From positions 9,620,001 to 9,684,000 of the forward strand of contig LR990056.1 of assembly GCA_905147135.1 (NCBI GenBank): a stretch of DNA of 64,000 nucleotides, written 5' to 3'. Source of the stretch: Blastobasis lacticolella. Taxonomy: Eukaryota; Arthropoda; Insecta; Lepidoptera; Blastobasidae. Positions 1-11,087 of the stretch are shown here, in pieces. The notes below the pieces were generated by a model, which saw nothing but the letters and a program-made list of their open reading frames with translations, did not search any database and was not told where the DNA came from. The number at the start of each line of letters is the position of its first letter. The stretch's first letter is position 1. The position numbers were made by a program, and so were the translations under genes.

Positions 1-539
1 TACAAACTTGCATTGTATTATTGTTGCTTTATATTTTGTATTGGTTAATTTATTTATATAATTGTTTATTTATTGAATCATACGTAATACTACTGTCCCA
101 TTTTAAAGGATAAATATTTAATTATGTGATCGATAATTGTGTCATAACATTTGGTGAGAATTTTGTATAAATGTGGTTTGCCTATGGTACTTTGTTTGTA
201 TTATAAAATCTCGTTTAATTCAGCTAATGTTGTTTAAATAAATACCTCATTTTATAATGGATTACATTGCTTATTACAATATACCTAATATCTTTAAAAC
301 ATGCTTTTGTTTGATTAAATGATGTCCACTAGAATCATACGTTATCCTAGATAATACATTTTCTAATATATTCCTACACAAATATCACCCTTGGATACTC
401 CATCATCATCGTTGTCCATATATTTCACTGGAGTTTTGGATACATGCTCACACTCTGTTATTATTCTGTAACCTAATGACTAAAATAAAGGTTTTACTAA
501 TAAAAGACACTGTAGTTATAAGTAGGACATATATTAAAG
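1..539 (+). repeat. Left LTR, 3' portion only
   Basis: Nearly identical to 8560-9098. The window begins inside this LTR, so its U3 and first bases are not visible. It ends just before the primer-binding-site-like sequence at 541. Confidence 0.65.
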
Positions 540-540
540 C

Positions 541-561
541 TGGCATCAGAAGTGGGATTCG
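541..561 (+). other. Primer binding site, tRNA-Leu type
   Basis: The sequence TGGCATCAGAAGTGGGATTC matches the complement of an insect tRNA-Leu 3' end as I recall it, with two mismatches near the 5' end. A related core, TCAGAAGTGGGAT, sits at the LTR edge of the minus-strand gypsy element at 17810-17822, which suggests that both elements use the same primer class. Confidence 0.55.
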
Positions 562-599
562 TTAACTCTTGATATAGATATAAAAATTTAATATTTTCA

Positions 600-1170
600 G
601 ATTCTGCGTCATGGGCGAGACCATTCTACGAGGCATCTTGCAAATCGACGACGGTGTTTGGAACGACCAATCGACGTCGGAGGGATCGAGAGACCGAAAA
701 TCCAAAGGAAATGTGCTGTGCTGTCTTCGCGGACCATCGCTGTCAAGAGCTTCGCAGATCCTGGTTGAAATCGTCACCCGGAACAGCATCACCAAAGCTG
801 CCATGACAGGTAACACCCCGACCGGTTCCGTACCTGAACATCTCGGACGCCAGGACATCCACTGCTGGACATACTCCATCCCCTGGCCTACCGTAACGAT
901 CGGCTTGGTGCCCTTACATCCACCAGCTCAGTCTATCTCCTAGGGCTGTTTTACACTATAATTTCCGGTACGTGATCCCCATTCGAAGACCTTTGTGCCT
1001 CATCGGCCATCGGTCCTATAAAATTTGGTGGCCTGCCCACTGCCACTTTAGTTTTGAAACTCGTGGAAACTATGCCGGTGACCTCTGCATCTACTATGGC
1101 ACAAATCCTGGACACTATGGAATCACGAATTGTTTCTTGCACGTCGAGCGTCACTACATCGAGATATAAA
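600..1170. other. GC-richer degraded segment, possible gag remnant
   Basis: This stretch directly downstream of the primer site is clearly richer in G and C than its surroundings and is open in several frames for 60-110 codons, but I recognise no motif. By position it could be a decayed gag of the LTR element. I do not call a gene. Confidence 0.25.
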
Positions 1171-1629
1171 ACGCCACATTTATTATGATATTTTTAGAAA
1201 TGCAAAACATTTATGTGAGAATAGCATCCTCAATTAGCAAAGAAAGACCACATCATAATTGTTTAACCTTCTTTTCCATGTCAAAAACTACGTTAACGAA
1301 AGTAAAATGTTTCAAACAATTTTTCTTGTTGGTAGTTAGACGAAAAAAAAATTAAATTTTGTGCGGTAGACCGATAAAAACTTGCTAAGTTTTAAATATA
1401 TTAAGTTAAAGAACATCGGAAACTTTATATTCCCGTAAATTTTGATGGATATATTTATATAATAGGCAGCTTTAGTACCCACTTGTAATAATTGGACCTA
1501 GCTTTTCGAAAATGAAAAAACATATCTTTATTTTCCATTATTGTAGGTAGTGTAACGATCACTATGTACCATGAGCTCGTCACCGTACAATTTATTTATA
1601 TATCATATGGTTGTAGTTGATGGACTTGG

Positions 1630-3190
1630 AAATGAATACGCATATCATACACAGAGCAGTGTGTGGTTAAAAATAGTTTGCTTATCATGATTTCTTTTAA
1701 CAAATGCTCTCAAATACTTAACCAAAACTTGGTTTTGTAATAAACTTAAACAATTTATTTGACGATAAGAGAAATATTTTACTTCAAAAGCCCCTAATAA
1801 ATTTACGCTATTGATTGGTTGGACGACAGGCGAAATATCGTGAATATCTCAAATGTTTGGCGTCAAGTATGGGACTCAAGAAAAATACTCACAAGTGATA
1901 GTGATGTGAAATTCATACAAATACGTTCCAACGAAATATCGAAATAAATAATTGAATAAAAGCACACCTAAATATTAAACGAGTCTAGAATTTAATTTTA
2001 ATCTACTTGTTTGATGACTCAAATGGATTTGCTTCATAGGAATTAAATATATCTCTATACTCAGTCTGATGAAACATTACATCGAGTTTATAGTACCTAA
2101 AATGTCTTTATATTGTTTACTTATAAGTTTCTACATTATAAATGTTGGTCTAAAGAAATTTCACATCGAAGCCATTTGCTTACGTATTTTTGTTTGCGTT
2201 GTTTAAATTTAATCGACTCGGTAAATAAATAAAACGTCGTGTGCACACATCCCTACATCCCTAGCTGTTGTAACATTTAACTATTTTCGGTTTATCAGGA
2301 ACATTTTGTAAAATTTATGGATGTGCGAACGTTATAAGAGCAGTCGCTTTAGACCTCATAAGCTTAGAAATATTTCATTTTTTGTTTGTTTGAACTATTG
2401 AACTGTGGGAATTTTGACGATAACGATTTAAAGCAAGGTGGCCAGAGTTGGAGAAACGAGACAGTCAGCCCTTGGGTCGCGTCGCGTGAACATCATCGTA
2501 TCCATTTCCGTAACTAAGAAACCCCAGGCTTTTCCAAATTTTCACGAAAAATTCATTACAACTCGCGTGTAGTTTGTTAAATTAATTAGTGCTTCATTAT
2601 TTTGTGTTCTTTTTCAGCTTTGTGTCGTGTCTTTCGTTCTCTATCTATTTCTTAATCTCCGTAGTGTCAGTGATTTGGTTTGTTTTACATTTGTCTTTGT
2701 TTCTAAGTTTCGAAAGCGTAAGTTACATTCTCATTACTTTTATGGTAGTTAAGAGTATTTATTAGGGCTCTTAGAGATTTCAACATAAGTGTGAAAGGTG
2801 ATTAAAACACAAATTTTGAGGAAAATATTACCAAATTAAATATCATCAGTACTCACCCTCACTGAATAAAAAACTATAAAACTAACCTGGGACACAGTTT
2901 CGGATGTGACATCGAATACACTCTAAGAGAATGAGTCCGGCACGAATCCCGACTTGGTCTTCGATAGCCTAGGCGCTCTAACTAAGTCTACGCCTAGGTT
3001 TGCCGCCGAATTCTGGTACGATTTTGGCCCATGTTCCGTTTAATACCCTTTGTGCTTTTAAAACTTTAATGACATTTTCCTACGGACATGAATCTCGAGT
3101 TTGGATTGAAACCTGGCCCGAGTCGTTATCGTCCTTCACATAGGCACACATCTTACACACGCGAAGTAAATAAAATTTAAATAATAGTCT
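1630..3190 (+). repeat. Dispersed repeat family, copy A (uninterrupted)
   Basis: The part from about 2268 matches 32779-33553 in the same orientation, the part near 3077-3189 matches 47289-47398, and the part 1630-2728 matches 47401-48480 reversed. The family has no coding sequence that I can recognise. Copy A is useful because it reads straight through CCTACGGACATG near 3077, the exact site where a jockey LINE is inserted in copy B. Confidence 0.7.
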
Positions 3191-4616
3191 CTCCTTTGAC
3201 TCGTGAGTCGATAGATAGGACCTTAATAATGCCTGACGAGATGATCGGAATATGTGTGACGGTTTGAGCGAAGTAGACAATAGGTCACTGGTTCGTTTGA
3301 TTTCGAAGGCTTTGCTGGTTGGCTGAGATATGAGGTGTGATGGGAGTCTCAGTTCCTTATCGATTAGGTAGGTTTTCCGAGACCTAATGGCCTCTATTCT
3401 ATATTATTTAAGTGAGGATAACGTTAGTGTTTCGCAATCATAGGGTTAGAGTGGCCACAGAAGAAAGAAGAATCCATTGCCGTTTCGAGTGTTGTCAAAG
3501 CTAAGTCGCATGTTTACTTTACTTATACTTTGTTTGATTTTTTGTACGGATTTTATAAATTGTTTGACTATTTCGATTTGCGTGGATTACATTTAAATCA
3601 TCTTAATTTCGCGGATTTATGTTTCATTCGTTTCATTTTTGAGGATTTTGATATTTGATTTTACTTTTATTTATGTGAACTAAATTTTATAAATTGCGAA
3701 TATCTTCCGGATATTCGTGCGGTTGAATTACAGAGCATTGCTATAAACTTACATATTCCTTGTGACGTTTCTCAAAATGTGTACACAACGTAATGGGTCT
3801 GAAAATATTATCAATAACTAGATGATCACTTGCTTACGGCCAAATCTCAATATGTGAAATGATATTTATTATGTTATGTCTACTCTTTATAGGTAGATAC
3901 TCGTATGTGTGTATTTATACAGACAGATAGGTATTAGGGTGACTGAAAAGTTACAGTAGTCTTCGCATTTCTACTCAGTCAATCCAAAAATTAGTCTTGC
4001 ATAAAAAGAAATAACCGATATCAACCGCCTTTAACATAAGATATAAACGTAACATACCGGTTACCCACATTGGAAAATATTAAAATCATTGACTGGATGG
4101 AACTGTTGTAGATACCACCTTTCAACATTGAACTATGTTTGGGTTGATGTTTATGAGACAATTTTTCGAAGCTTCTGCTCCACAGTTTCCAATGAAAGTG
4201 TTGTTTTAACAATTGTCCATAATTTACGAGAAAAAATATTTTTCCTGTTAAGAATACTCAACATGTTGCAACATGTTGCATATCTTTGGAAATCACTAAA
4301 ATTTTAAATAGGTTTACATTATTATTAATATTGGATTATACATAACCTAAATGCTTATTTTTCAAAATCTTATTTCAGTACGTACCTTGGCCCCACCAAG
4401 GACACATCAGTTGAATATTACGAAACTTCTCATTTATTGCCTTTTAGACACAATTCATTGTAAATTTTCTTTTTACGTTATATTCCGTAAATACTTAAAT
4501 TTTCGTATAAAATTCCCGAATTTACTCGTAACTCACGAGTAGCTTGGTAGCTATTTTACAAGGTGGCTCAACCCAGCCGAAAAATAAGTGATGGAAAATA
4601 TTTATATAAATATTAT
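3191..4616. other. No gene seen
   Basis: AT-rich sequence inside the LARD-like element with only short chance reading frames. A small duplicated ATGTTGCA motif occurs near 4260. Nothing else was recognised. Confidence 0.5.
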
Positions 4617-4620
4617 TTAA

Positions 4621-5697
4621 CCTCCTAAGACCCAGACTTTAAATAACAAGGTAGTAGTAAAAACCTGCTGTCCAAAATTGAGCACAAATTAAATTACTGC
4701 TGTCAGACCCAGACATAAAACTTCATAAATTTCATTATTAGGATTTTGGGAGTATATTTACCGTAATACTGGGTGTCTAAGGGCCATTTTGGTTAACTTA
4801 CATCGTTCTATCTTTTGTACAAAATATTGAACATTAGGTCTTAACGTTGCAAGGAAAATAAAAAAAAACATGATTAAACATTTAAAGATTTATTATAGAA
4901 ATAATTAAAAAAAAATATCAGAAATAGGACGAAATCCTTCAGTCTAAACAGTTTAAACTTAGCTACATTTTCATTAGGCACTTTAACTAGTTTTCATAAT
5001 ATCACAATCACAACATTTAATCGTCTTTGGAAAAAATCACTCTTTTGGTCATTAATAACACAAAAAATATGATCTTATCATTAGTGAGACCTTTTAGAAA
5101 CTTTAATTATACTTAACAGAAATAAGTTATACTACTCATGAAATGCTTTGTAACAATTACGAGTCTAAGGTAGGCAAAGAGCTAACAGGCAGGTACTGCA
5201 TTTGGCGGTAGTTCTTTTCTTGCATCCAGGCAAACGGCATCTGGCATCGGCATCATATTCTGAGTCATTGAGACTCTGAAGAATGTCATTTTCAGTAAGC
5301 TCTAAAAGTAACAACAGAAAAATTCAATTATAATCAACGACCGAACGTTTGATACTGTAAACCAATGTACAAAAAATTGCACAAAATTATTGATGACTTT
5401 GTTAATCAGCTAAATTTAATACTTTCATGAAAATTATTAATTGAGTGTTCTATTTATATATTTAAGTCTATAATAACATCAACAATAACGTAGGAAAAGT
5501 AGCGATTTAATTAGTAATTTCAGATTAAACTTACTTCTTACACGATGCCCCGGCGTTTCCTCGTTCGTCGCAGCTTGTTATGACAGTTCAACTTTTTATT
5601 GGTTGGTGGCATTTATATCATAGGCAATATAGACTAATCAAGTAGTTTTGACATGTGAAAGTAGTCGCGGGAAGATTTCAAAAAAAATTGTAGAGGG
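4621..5697 (-). mobile_element. piggyBac-like DNA transposon relic
   Basis: TTAA occurs at both ends (4617-4620 and 5698-5701), and the element starts CCTCCTA and ends TAGAGGG, matching the piggyBac rule of TTAA target duplication and short CC(C/T)-type termini. At 1,077 bp it is far shorter than an autonomous copy (about 2.4 kb). A cysteine-rich fragment on the minus strand near 5166-5300 matches the C-terminal zinc-binding tail of piggyBac transposases. It is nested inside the LARD-like element. Confidence 0.65.
5166..5300 (-). pseudogene. piggyBac transposase C-terminal cysteine-rich remnant
   Basis: Read on the minus strand, this segment encodes the pattern CRLPGCKKRTTAKCSTC followed by LALCLP and a stop. 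Spaced Cys-x4-Cys and Cys-x2-Cys pairs of this kind form the RING-like or PHD-like C-terminal domain of piggyBac transposases. The DDD catalytic domain is not present in the relic. Placement between TTAA-flanked ends supports the assignment. Confidence 0.6.
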
Positions 5698-5701
5698 TTA
5701 A

Positions 5702-6720
5702 AGTCATTTCTATATGACATAGGGTCGGCACAGTAGATATAATCCAAGGTTGTACCGTTATAATACTTTATTACGTTTAGCAATTTTTGGTCCTCAATCA
5801 ACTAGCTACTTACATCATAATGTTCATGATAGGAAATTGAGAAAAATCATAAATAATCCATTAAATTTCTTGACGAAAAATTAGACTTTGCATAAAGGCG
5901 CTTCTCCGCCTAAAGGTGGCAACATTTTGTTATCAACACGTGTTGACAACACAAGTTTTTGATCGGTGGATACCTGGCTTAACGCAAAATATTTATTTTG
6001 TTTACTTCATTTTTATTTCAACAAACTTTTACCATACAATAAATATTCAATTCAAGCTATTTATTAAAGTACCTATGTATAGACACGATTCGTATTAAAA
6101 AATAATGTTTGCCTACCTTTGTTTCCATATACTATATTCGGATTATCTACCGCTAGTGGTCTCAAAATAAAACGTCAGAATTGGCCGAGCAAATTGAAAA
6201 CGTATGTACCTACAATAACATGATTCACATTTTCTATTTTCTTGTCTGCTGACCGTATCGTTAATAATATGCTATTTCAGTAGCACAGTGGATTCGATTC
6301 CCGTCCAAGTAGAAATTGAAGTAATTACTAATAAGGTACTATAAAAATCGTCTCTGTACCTGTGATGTATCCCATTCCATTAACCAATATTATTTGAATT
6401 GATATTTTGGTGATAGATAAATATTATAGGTATAAATTGCGATGTGAGTCTATAAGAACAACGCTATTGAAGATGCTATGCTAGTCTGAATTATTTCATC
6501 ATTCGTTATTATTCGAAGAAATTTTGTGTATAATATTTTATAGAAAATCATGCTAATGATTGTACAAGTTTTGAAATGCCACCAGTTATTCAGTCATATG
6601 TATTAAGTAAATAATTCGATAAATGGAAGTAAAAATGAAATGATAACTGGAACTTTCTATAATTGAAAAATGCCTATATGCCTAATATGATTATATAGAT
6701 TGTTTGAATCCAGCTGTGGG
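5702..6720. other. No gene seen
   Basis: AT-rich internal sequence of the LARD-like element. A tRNA T-arm-like stretch at about 6288 was considered and rejected. Nothing else was recognised. Confidence 0.5.
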
Positions 6721-6734
6721 AAACCGTGTTACAA

Positions 6735-7150
6735 TATGGCTGCTAGGTAGTAAGCTTGGTGTGGCTTTGGCTTCACGGGCAGCGGTGATTGCAGCCAGCA
6801 CCTGAATGCTTATACTGAACGTTGCTGCTAGGTAGTGAGCTTGGTTAAGTCCATTTCTCGGGCAGCAGTGATGGGACCATACCTGGAAGGCTACTACTGA
6901 ATATTGCTGCTAGGTATTTAGCTTGGTGTGGCTTTGGCTTCACGGGCAGCGGTGATTGCAGCCAACACCTGGAGGCTTATACTGAACTTTGCTGTCTAGG
7001 TAGTTAGCTTGATGTTGGCAAGACGACCTTCACCGGGCAGCAGTGACGCTGCCAACATCTCTATGCGTCTACCGAAACTTAGCTGTGCTAGGTAGTAATC
7101 CTGATGTTTGGCCATTGTATCACGGGCGGCGGTGATGGGGCCATCATTAC
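6735..7150 (+). repeat. Tandem hairpin array, five units, conserved loop and changing stems
   Basis: Five imperfect units of about 85 bp share a leader close to TGCTAGGTAGT and a central CACGGGCAGCGGTGAT-like core. On each side of the core lie arms that pair: GGTGTGGCT with AGCCAGCACC (unit 1) or AGCCAACACC (unit 3), GATGTTGGCA with TGCCAACATC (unit 4), and GATGTTTGGCC with GGCCATCATT (unit 5). Unit 2 pairs more weakly. The arms differ between units but remain complementary, with an occasional bulge or G-U pair. The array lies about 1 kb upstream of the right LTR. Confidence 0.7.
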
Positions 7151-7739
7151 AGGTCACTACTCAAACCAAATAATAATATTGTAATGCGATTCTTCAGAAC
7201 TATATTTGAACTTGGCTATAATTCTGAAATCTCGAGGTTAATTTTTAATAATTCAGCATTAAAGGTTACATTGATATAAAAAGTTTTGCTAGTCCCATAG
7301 ACGATGCTTATATGGTTTTCACCGGCACTGGTGAGGAAATTGGCATGATGGGATAAATGACTTTGAAAGTACAGATCAGTATTTGGTTATTTACAAATGT
7401 GCACAGAAAAATAATGCTGTTGAATTAATTTTGACATATTTTATGATTGGCTTTTCATTATTTTGACATTGTTGATTATTGTGGATATTGTTAATGATTT
7501 ATGGTTAAATTTAATATTTATTTTAGTTTGATTTTTAATTGTTTTTTAATAGGTATAAATTGACATTATATTATTATTGACATTTGAAATATTATTGACA
7601 CTATCTACTGTTTGAAATCTTAAATTATTAATTGTTGAATGGGTAAAAATCAAATTTTATAATTATGTTTTTTATATTACTTAAAATGAATAATTTTTTA
7701 AAATGTTTGTAAATCAATTTGTTTAATGATATTATTTAA

Positions 7740-7864
7740 CTACAAACTCCTAAAATTTGTATGCCGATGGCAGGTCGCAGAGACTTCATTTCACTACAAA
7801 TGTACCTAACAACTGTATAAACCTGTGTACCACAAATTAATAAATGATTATGATTATGATTATA
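7740..7864 (+). mobile_element. 3' tail of a CR1-type LINE
   Basis: The segment runs from an untranslated tail-like sequence into AATAAATGATTATGATTATG with a short GATTAT microsatellite. This is the usual way CR1-like LINEs end (a short simple repeat instead of poly-A). There is no coding part. Confidence 0.45.
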
Positions 7865-8191
7865 AAATAACTGCAATATATTTTAATGGTTATAAAAGCC
7901 GATTACTGATATGATTTTTATACTTTGCTGGTTTGTGATTGAATTATTTGTGGCATTGCAAGAAGTTATTATTTTCTGAAATTCTGAATGAATTTGGTGG
8001 TTAACTTACTTATGTGGTTTAATATTTTAAGTCGTTTTAAATAAGTATATGACACAAAATGTTACATTATTATAATTTGAAGTAGATATTTTAAATTTTT
8101 AAACATTTAAAATTTGATTCACAAATGGAAATTTGTCCTAAGTTTGATGTAAATTGGTACTTCAGGGACGAAGTACTTGTCAGTATGGCCG

Positions 8192-9098
8192 TGTTAGATA
8201 TAAGGTATTTTAGTATGTTTAAATTGGTATTAAATATCTTGATTAATAATAATCAATATTTCAAAATACTTTTGTAAACATTTTACCAACTTCAAAACGA
8301 AGTGTGGTGTTTCTGAACGATTGTTTGTCTTTGATCAGTTAAGTACTGTTTATGAGAAACTTCTAAAATTAATTATGTAATAAATTTATAATAATGTTAA
8401 AAGTATTGTAATACATTAAATTAACATCTAATCAATATGTCAGTAAATTTAAGAGAGCGGAAATGAGAATAAAAATGACATTTCCGGCTAGAAGGTAGTA
8501 TAAAGGTCCAGTCAAAAGACTGGGTGGAACTTTTTTTCCAGAGCCGGCACAGAGTTAAGTACAAACTTGCATTGTATTATTGTTGCTTTATATTTTGTAT
8601 TGGTTAATTTATTTATATAATTGTTTATTTATTGAATCATACGTAATACTACTGTCCCATTTTAAAGGATAAATATTTAATTATGTGATCGATAATTGTG
8701 TCATAACATTTGGTGAGAATTTTGTATAAATGTGGTTTGCCTATGGTACTTTGTTTGTATTATAAAATCTCGTTTAATTCAGCTAATGTTGTTTAAATAA
8801 ATACCTCATTTTATAATGGATTACATTGCTTATTACAATATACCTAATATCTTTAAAACATGCTTTTGTTTGATTAAATGATGTCCACTAGAATCATACG
8901 TTATCCTAGATAATACATTTTCTAATATATTCCTACACAAATATCAGCCTTGGATACTCCATCATCATCGTTGTCCATATATTTCACTGGAGTTTTGGAT
9001 ACATGCTCACACTCTGTTATTATTCTGTAGCCTAATGACTAAAATAAAGGTTTTACTAATAAAAGGCACTGCAGTTATAAGTAGGACATATATTAAAG
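8192..9098 (+). repeat. Right LTR of the LARD-like element
   Basis: The LTR starts TGTTAGATATAAGG after GTATGGCCG, a purine-containing junction like that of the minus-strand gypsy element at 13575. A TATA-like TATAAAGG lies near 8499. The last 539 bp match the window start. Its 3' edge is set by loss of similarity at 9098/9099. Confidence 0.6.
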
Positions 9099-9276
9099 TT
9101 GACACGCGCAATGTTTTGAACGTCCAACATATTACTCAAGCTAACAACAACCTGACGTTTCTTTTGAAACATCAGTGTAAATTTTATAATTTTATAATAA
9201 ATTTAAAAGCAAATTATTTAAGAGACAGTGTAATTTAGTGCACATTTGGGTGAAAGCGCAAAGTATGGAAATATAC

Positions 9277-9708
9277 CTGAATTATCTTTTCATCGGTAGG
9301 TAAACATTCGTAGTCGCGGCGATCGGAAATCAATTTTTGAAATTGTGACAAAAATAAGCATCGTAATAGTGTAAATTTGCAATAATTTAAATGCTTTACC
9401 TTAAAACAACATGCCATTAATGTCAAATTTAAAATTATTGGCAAATTGAGCAATATTTCGGTGTACGAAAACATTTTGATGCTAACAGGGCCGGATTTAG
9501 TATTTATTGTAGGGTGAGATGTCGAACAGTGAACCAGTAGTACACAGTTAGCCACCATTAGTATCACCATAAAACAACGTTGCCAGATCGTGCAGTAAGC
9601 GTAATCGTACTTGGTTTTTACCGCTCTTCTTGCTTTCCAGTTGGTAGCGAGCTCCAGTGCAGAACGCCCGCGACTCAGGGCTTTTTGTGATTTTCGGCGT
9701 AAAAACAC
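9277..9708 (-). CDS. Candidate exon of an unrecognised multi-pass membrane protein
   Basis: A 157-codon open frame starts with ATG at 9708 and contains three hydrophobic stretches: around residues 45-62, residues 83-103, and a shorter one near residues 113-123. A splice-donor-like CAG|GTATAT falls at 9277, after an exon end that encodes DEKIIQ. I do not recognise the protein. Short hydrophobic runs behind a basic N terminus could fit an insect chemoreceptor exon, but that is a guess. The frame is only modestly longer than chance would give in AT-rich DNA, and a second minus frame over the same DNA is also open for about 57 codons. If real, the LARD-like element sits in its downstream intron. 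Confidence 0.2.
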
Positions 9709-10093
9709 GGAAAATCATAAGTAGTAATTTTTAGGTTTTCAACCTTATACTGCATCTTTTAAAAGTAATGTTTTTTTCTATTTTTGTACTGAATATCTTT
9801 GCATTGTTTGGTCGTACATTCATGAATTCTACTTTGATGATTAATTTTTTGATGAATTTAATATGAGTAGAGGTGTGTGTGGTACATAGTGACCCACTAC
9901 ACCGGCACGAACAGTAAGCCACCGCTCCACTGTGTACAACATCAAAATTCTGATTTTTTAAATTATTTTACCTTTAATATTTTGCCCTGTAGGTAGGTAC
10001 CACATTATGTATTATCATTCAAATACACTATTTTCTGTTAAAAAAATACTTTTTGCTTTTGGTATTTCCTTTGTTTATATATTTAAATTTCAG

Positions 10094-10144
10094 AACAGAC
10101 AAGAATGATTATTTAAATGCAATAAATAAATATTCTTGTCTGTT
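10094..10144. repeat. Perfect 13-bp inverted repeat
   Basis: AACAGACAAGAAT at 10094-10106 is the exact reverse complement of ATTCTTGTCTGTT at 10132-10144, with a 25-base spacer. It borders the small repeat array that follows. Confidence 0.6.
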
Positions 10145-10318
10145 CGACTTGGCGCAGGACACTGCCGTACCCCCAAAATTTTTTGTTAACTAGACTTGGC
10201 GTGGCTTAGGAACACTGCCGTGTCCCCTTCATAGTTACAATAATTTGCATTACTTGTAGAATTATTTTTGACTGTTCGACTTGGCGTGGCTTAGAAACAC
10301 TGCCGTGCCCCCTGATAG
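10145..10318 (+). repeat. Three-unit tandem array around GACTTGGCGTGGCTTAG
   Basis: Three spaced units share GACTTGGCG and ACTGCCGT followed by a C-run. Around the middle unit TAACTA (10187-10192) pairs with TAGTTA (10232-10237). The arrangement resembles the hairpin arrays of the LTR elements in this window, so this may be the remains of another such element. Confidence 0.5.
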
Positions 10319-10834
10319 TTTTTATTTGTGCCACTTTATTTAAAATAAGTAGGCTATTTCACTATCTTAAGTTAGTTATTTCCAAGTCACAACTTATAAA
10401 CAATTTACTATTAACTGCAAGCAGCTGAACTTGCAAGTGCAAAGGTTTCATTTGTCTATGAAATAGTCTTTACTAAGACTCTTGGCAACATGATTTATTA
10501 AATCTTTATCATTATTTAATTATTACAGGCAGCAAGGCCCATACACATAAATATAATTCTCAAGAAAATAGAAATATTTGTCAAAATAGAAATATACAGT
10601 AATTTATTCGGATCCCCATTACATTCTTAACCTAAGGCGAGTACAGTAAATTATTATTATAGAAAATTACAGGAAATACATACATACTCTGCAATTAGTT
10701 TACTACAAAAACACCTCTTGTCCATGAGATAAAAGCGTATCTGTGTATGTAGGTATGTATGTACAATAAAAATAAAAAAAATATATTTAAACTATTTGTT
10801 GAAATAGCCATATTTTTGAAATGATTTATAGCAT

Positions 10835-11080
10835 AGTGGTGTGTGGTGCCGCCACCTCAAATAATAGCACCACCCCATCTCTTCCCGTGGGTGTCGTAAG
10901 AGGCGACGAAGGGACAAATCCGAAAGGTGGGCAGCAGCATCTTTCTGGGTAGATTTACATCAACTGCACTGCGATCTCCAACCCGCCTGCCAAGCGTGGA
11001 GATTATGGCAATGGCAAACCTTCCCTTTCGTGGGAGAGGCCCGAAGTCCTGCAGTGGACTGTTATGGGCTGTGATGTGTG
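10835..11080 (-). mobile_element. Short retroposed repeat (SINE or LINE-tail type), copy 1
   Basis: A 246 bp copy flanked by the direct repeat ATAGCAT (10828-10834 and 11081-11087). Read on the minus strand it starts near CACAGCCCATAACAGTCC and ends with the GGCGGCACCACAC side. It is near-identical in layout to the copy at 41168-41405, and partially to 28467-28576. No clear polymerase III boxes or poly-A were seen, so it may be a LINE 3' end. The related frames on both strands are not genes. Confidence 0.7.
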
Positions 11081-11087
11081 ATAGCAT

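Larger units (their letters stand above)
1..9098 (+). mobile_element. LARD-like non-autonomous LTR retroelement (left end outside window)
   Basis: Positions 1-539 and 8560-9098 are a direct repeat with about four differences, and similarity stops at 540/9099. A sequence resembling a tRNA-Leu primer site follows the left copy at once. The right copy is part of a longer LTR that starts near 8192 with TGTTAG. The intervening 7.6 kb has no reverse transcriptase, integrase or protease in any frame, so the element looks like a large retrotransposon derivative mobilised in trans. It contains older relics (a piggyBac remnant at 4621-5697 and a LINE tail near 7740-7864) and a hairpin array at 6735-7150. 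The low LTR divergence, about 0.7 percent, argues for recent insertion. A tandem duplication of an 8.56 kb unit is the alternative, but it does not explain the primer site at the repeat edge. Confidence 0.65.

Noticed and set aside
611..943. 110-codon frame after the LARD primer site
   Set aside because: No gag motif, and competing open frames on the other strand. Kept only as a degraded GC-richer segment.
6280..6310. tRNA T-arm-like GGATTCGATTCCCG
   Set aside because: No acceptor or anticodon stem could be built around it.
1..9098. Simple tandem duplication in place of an LTR element
   Set aside because: Not fully excluded, but the primer-site-like sequence exactly at the repeat edge and the TG start at 8192 favour LTRs.
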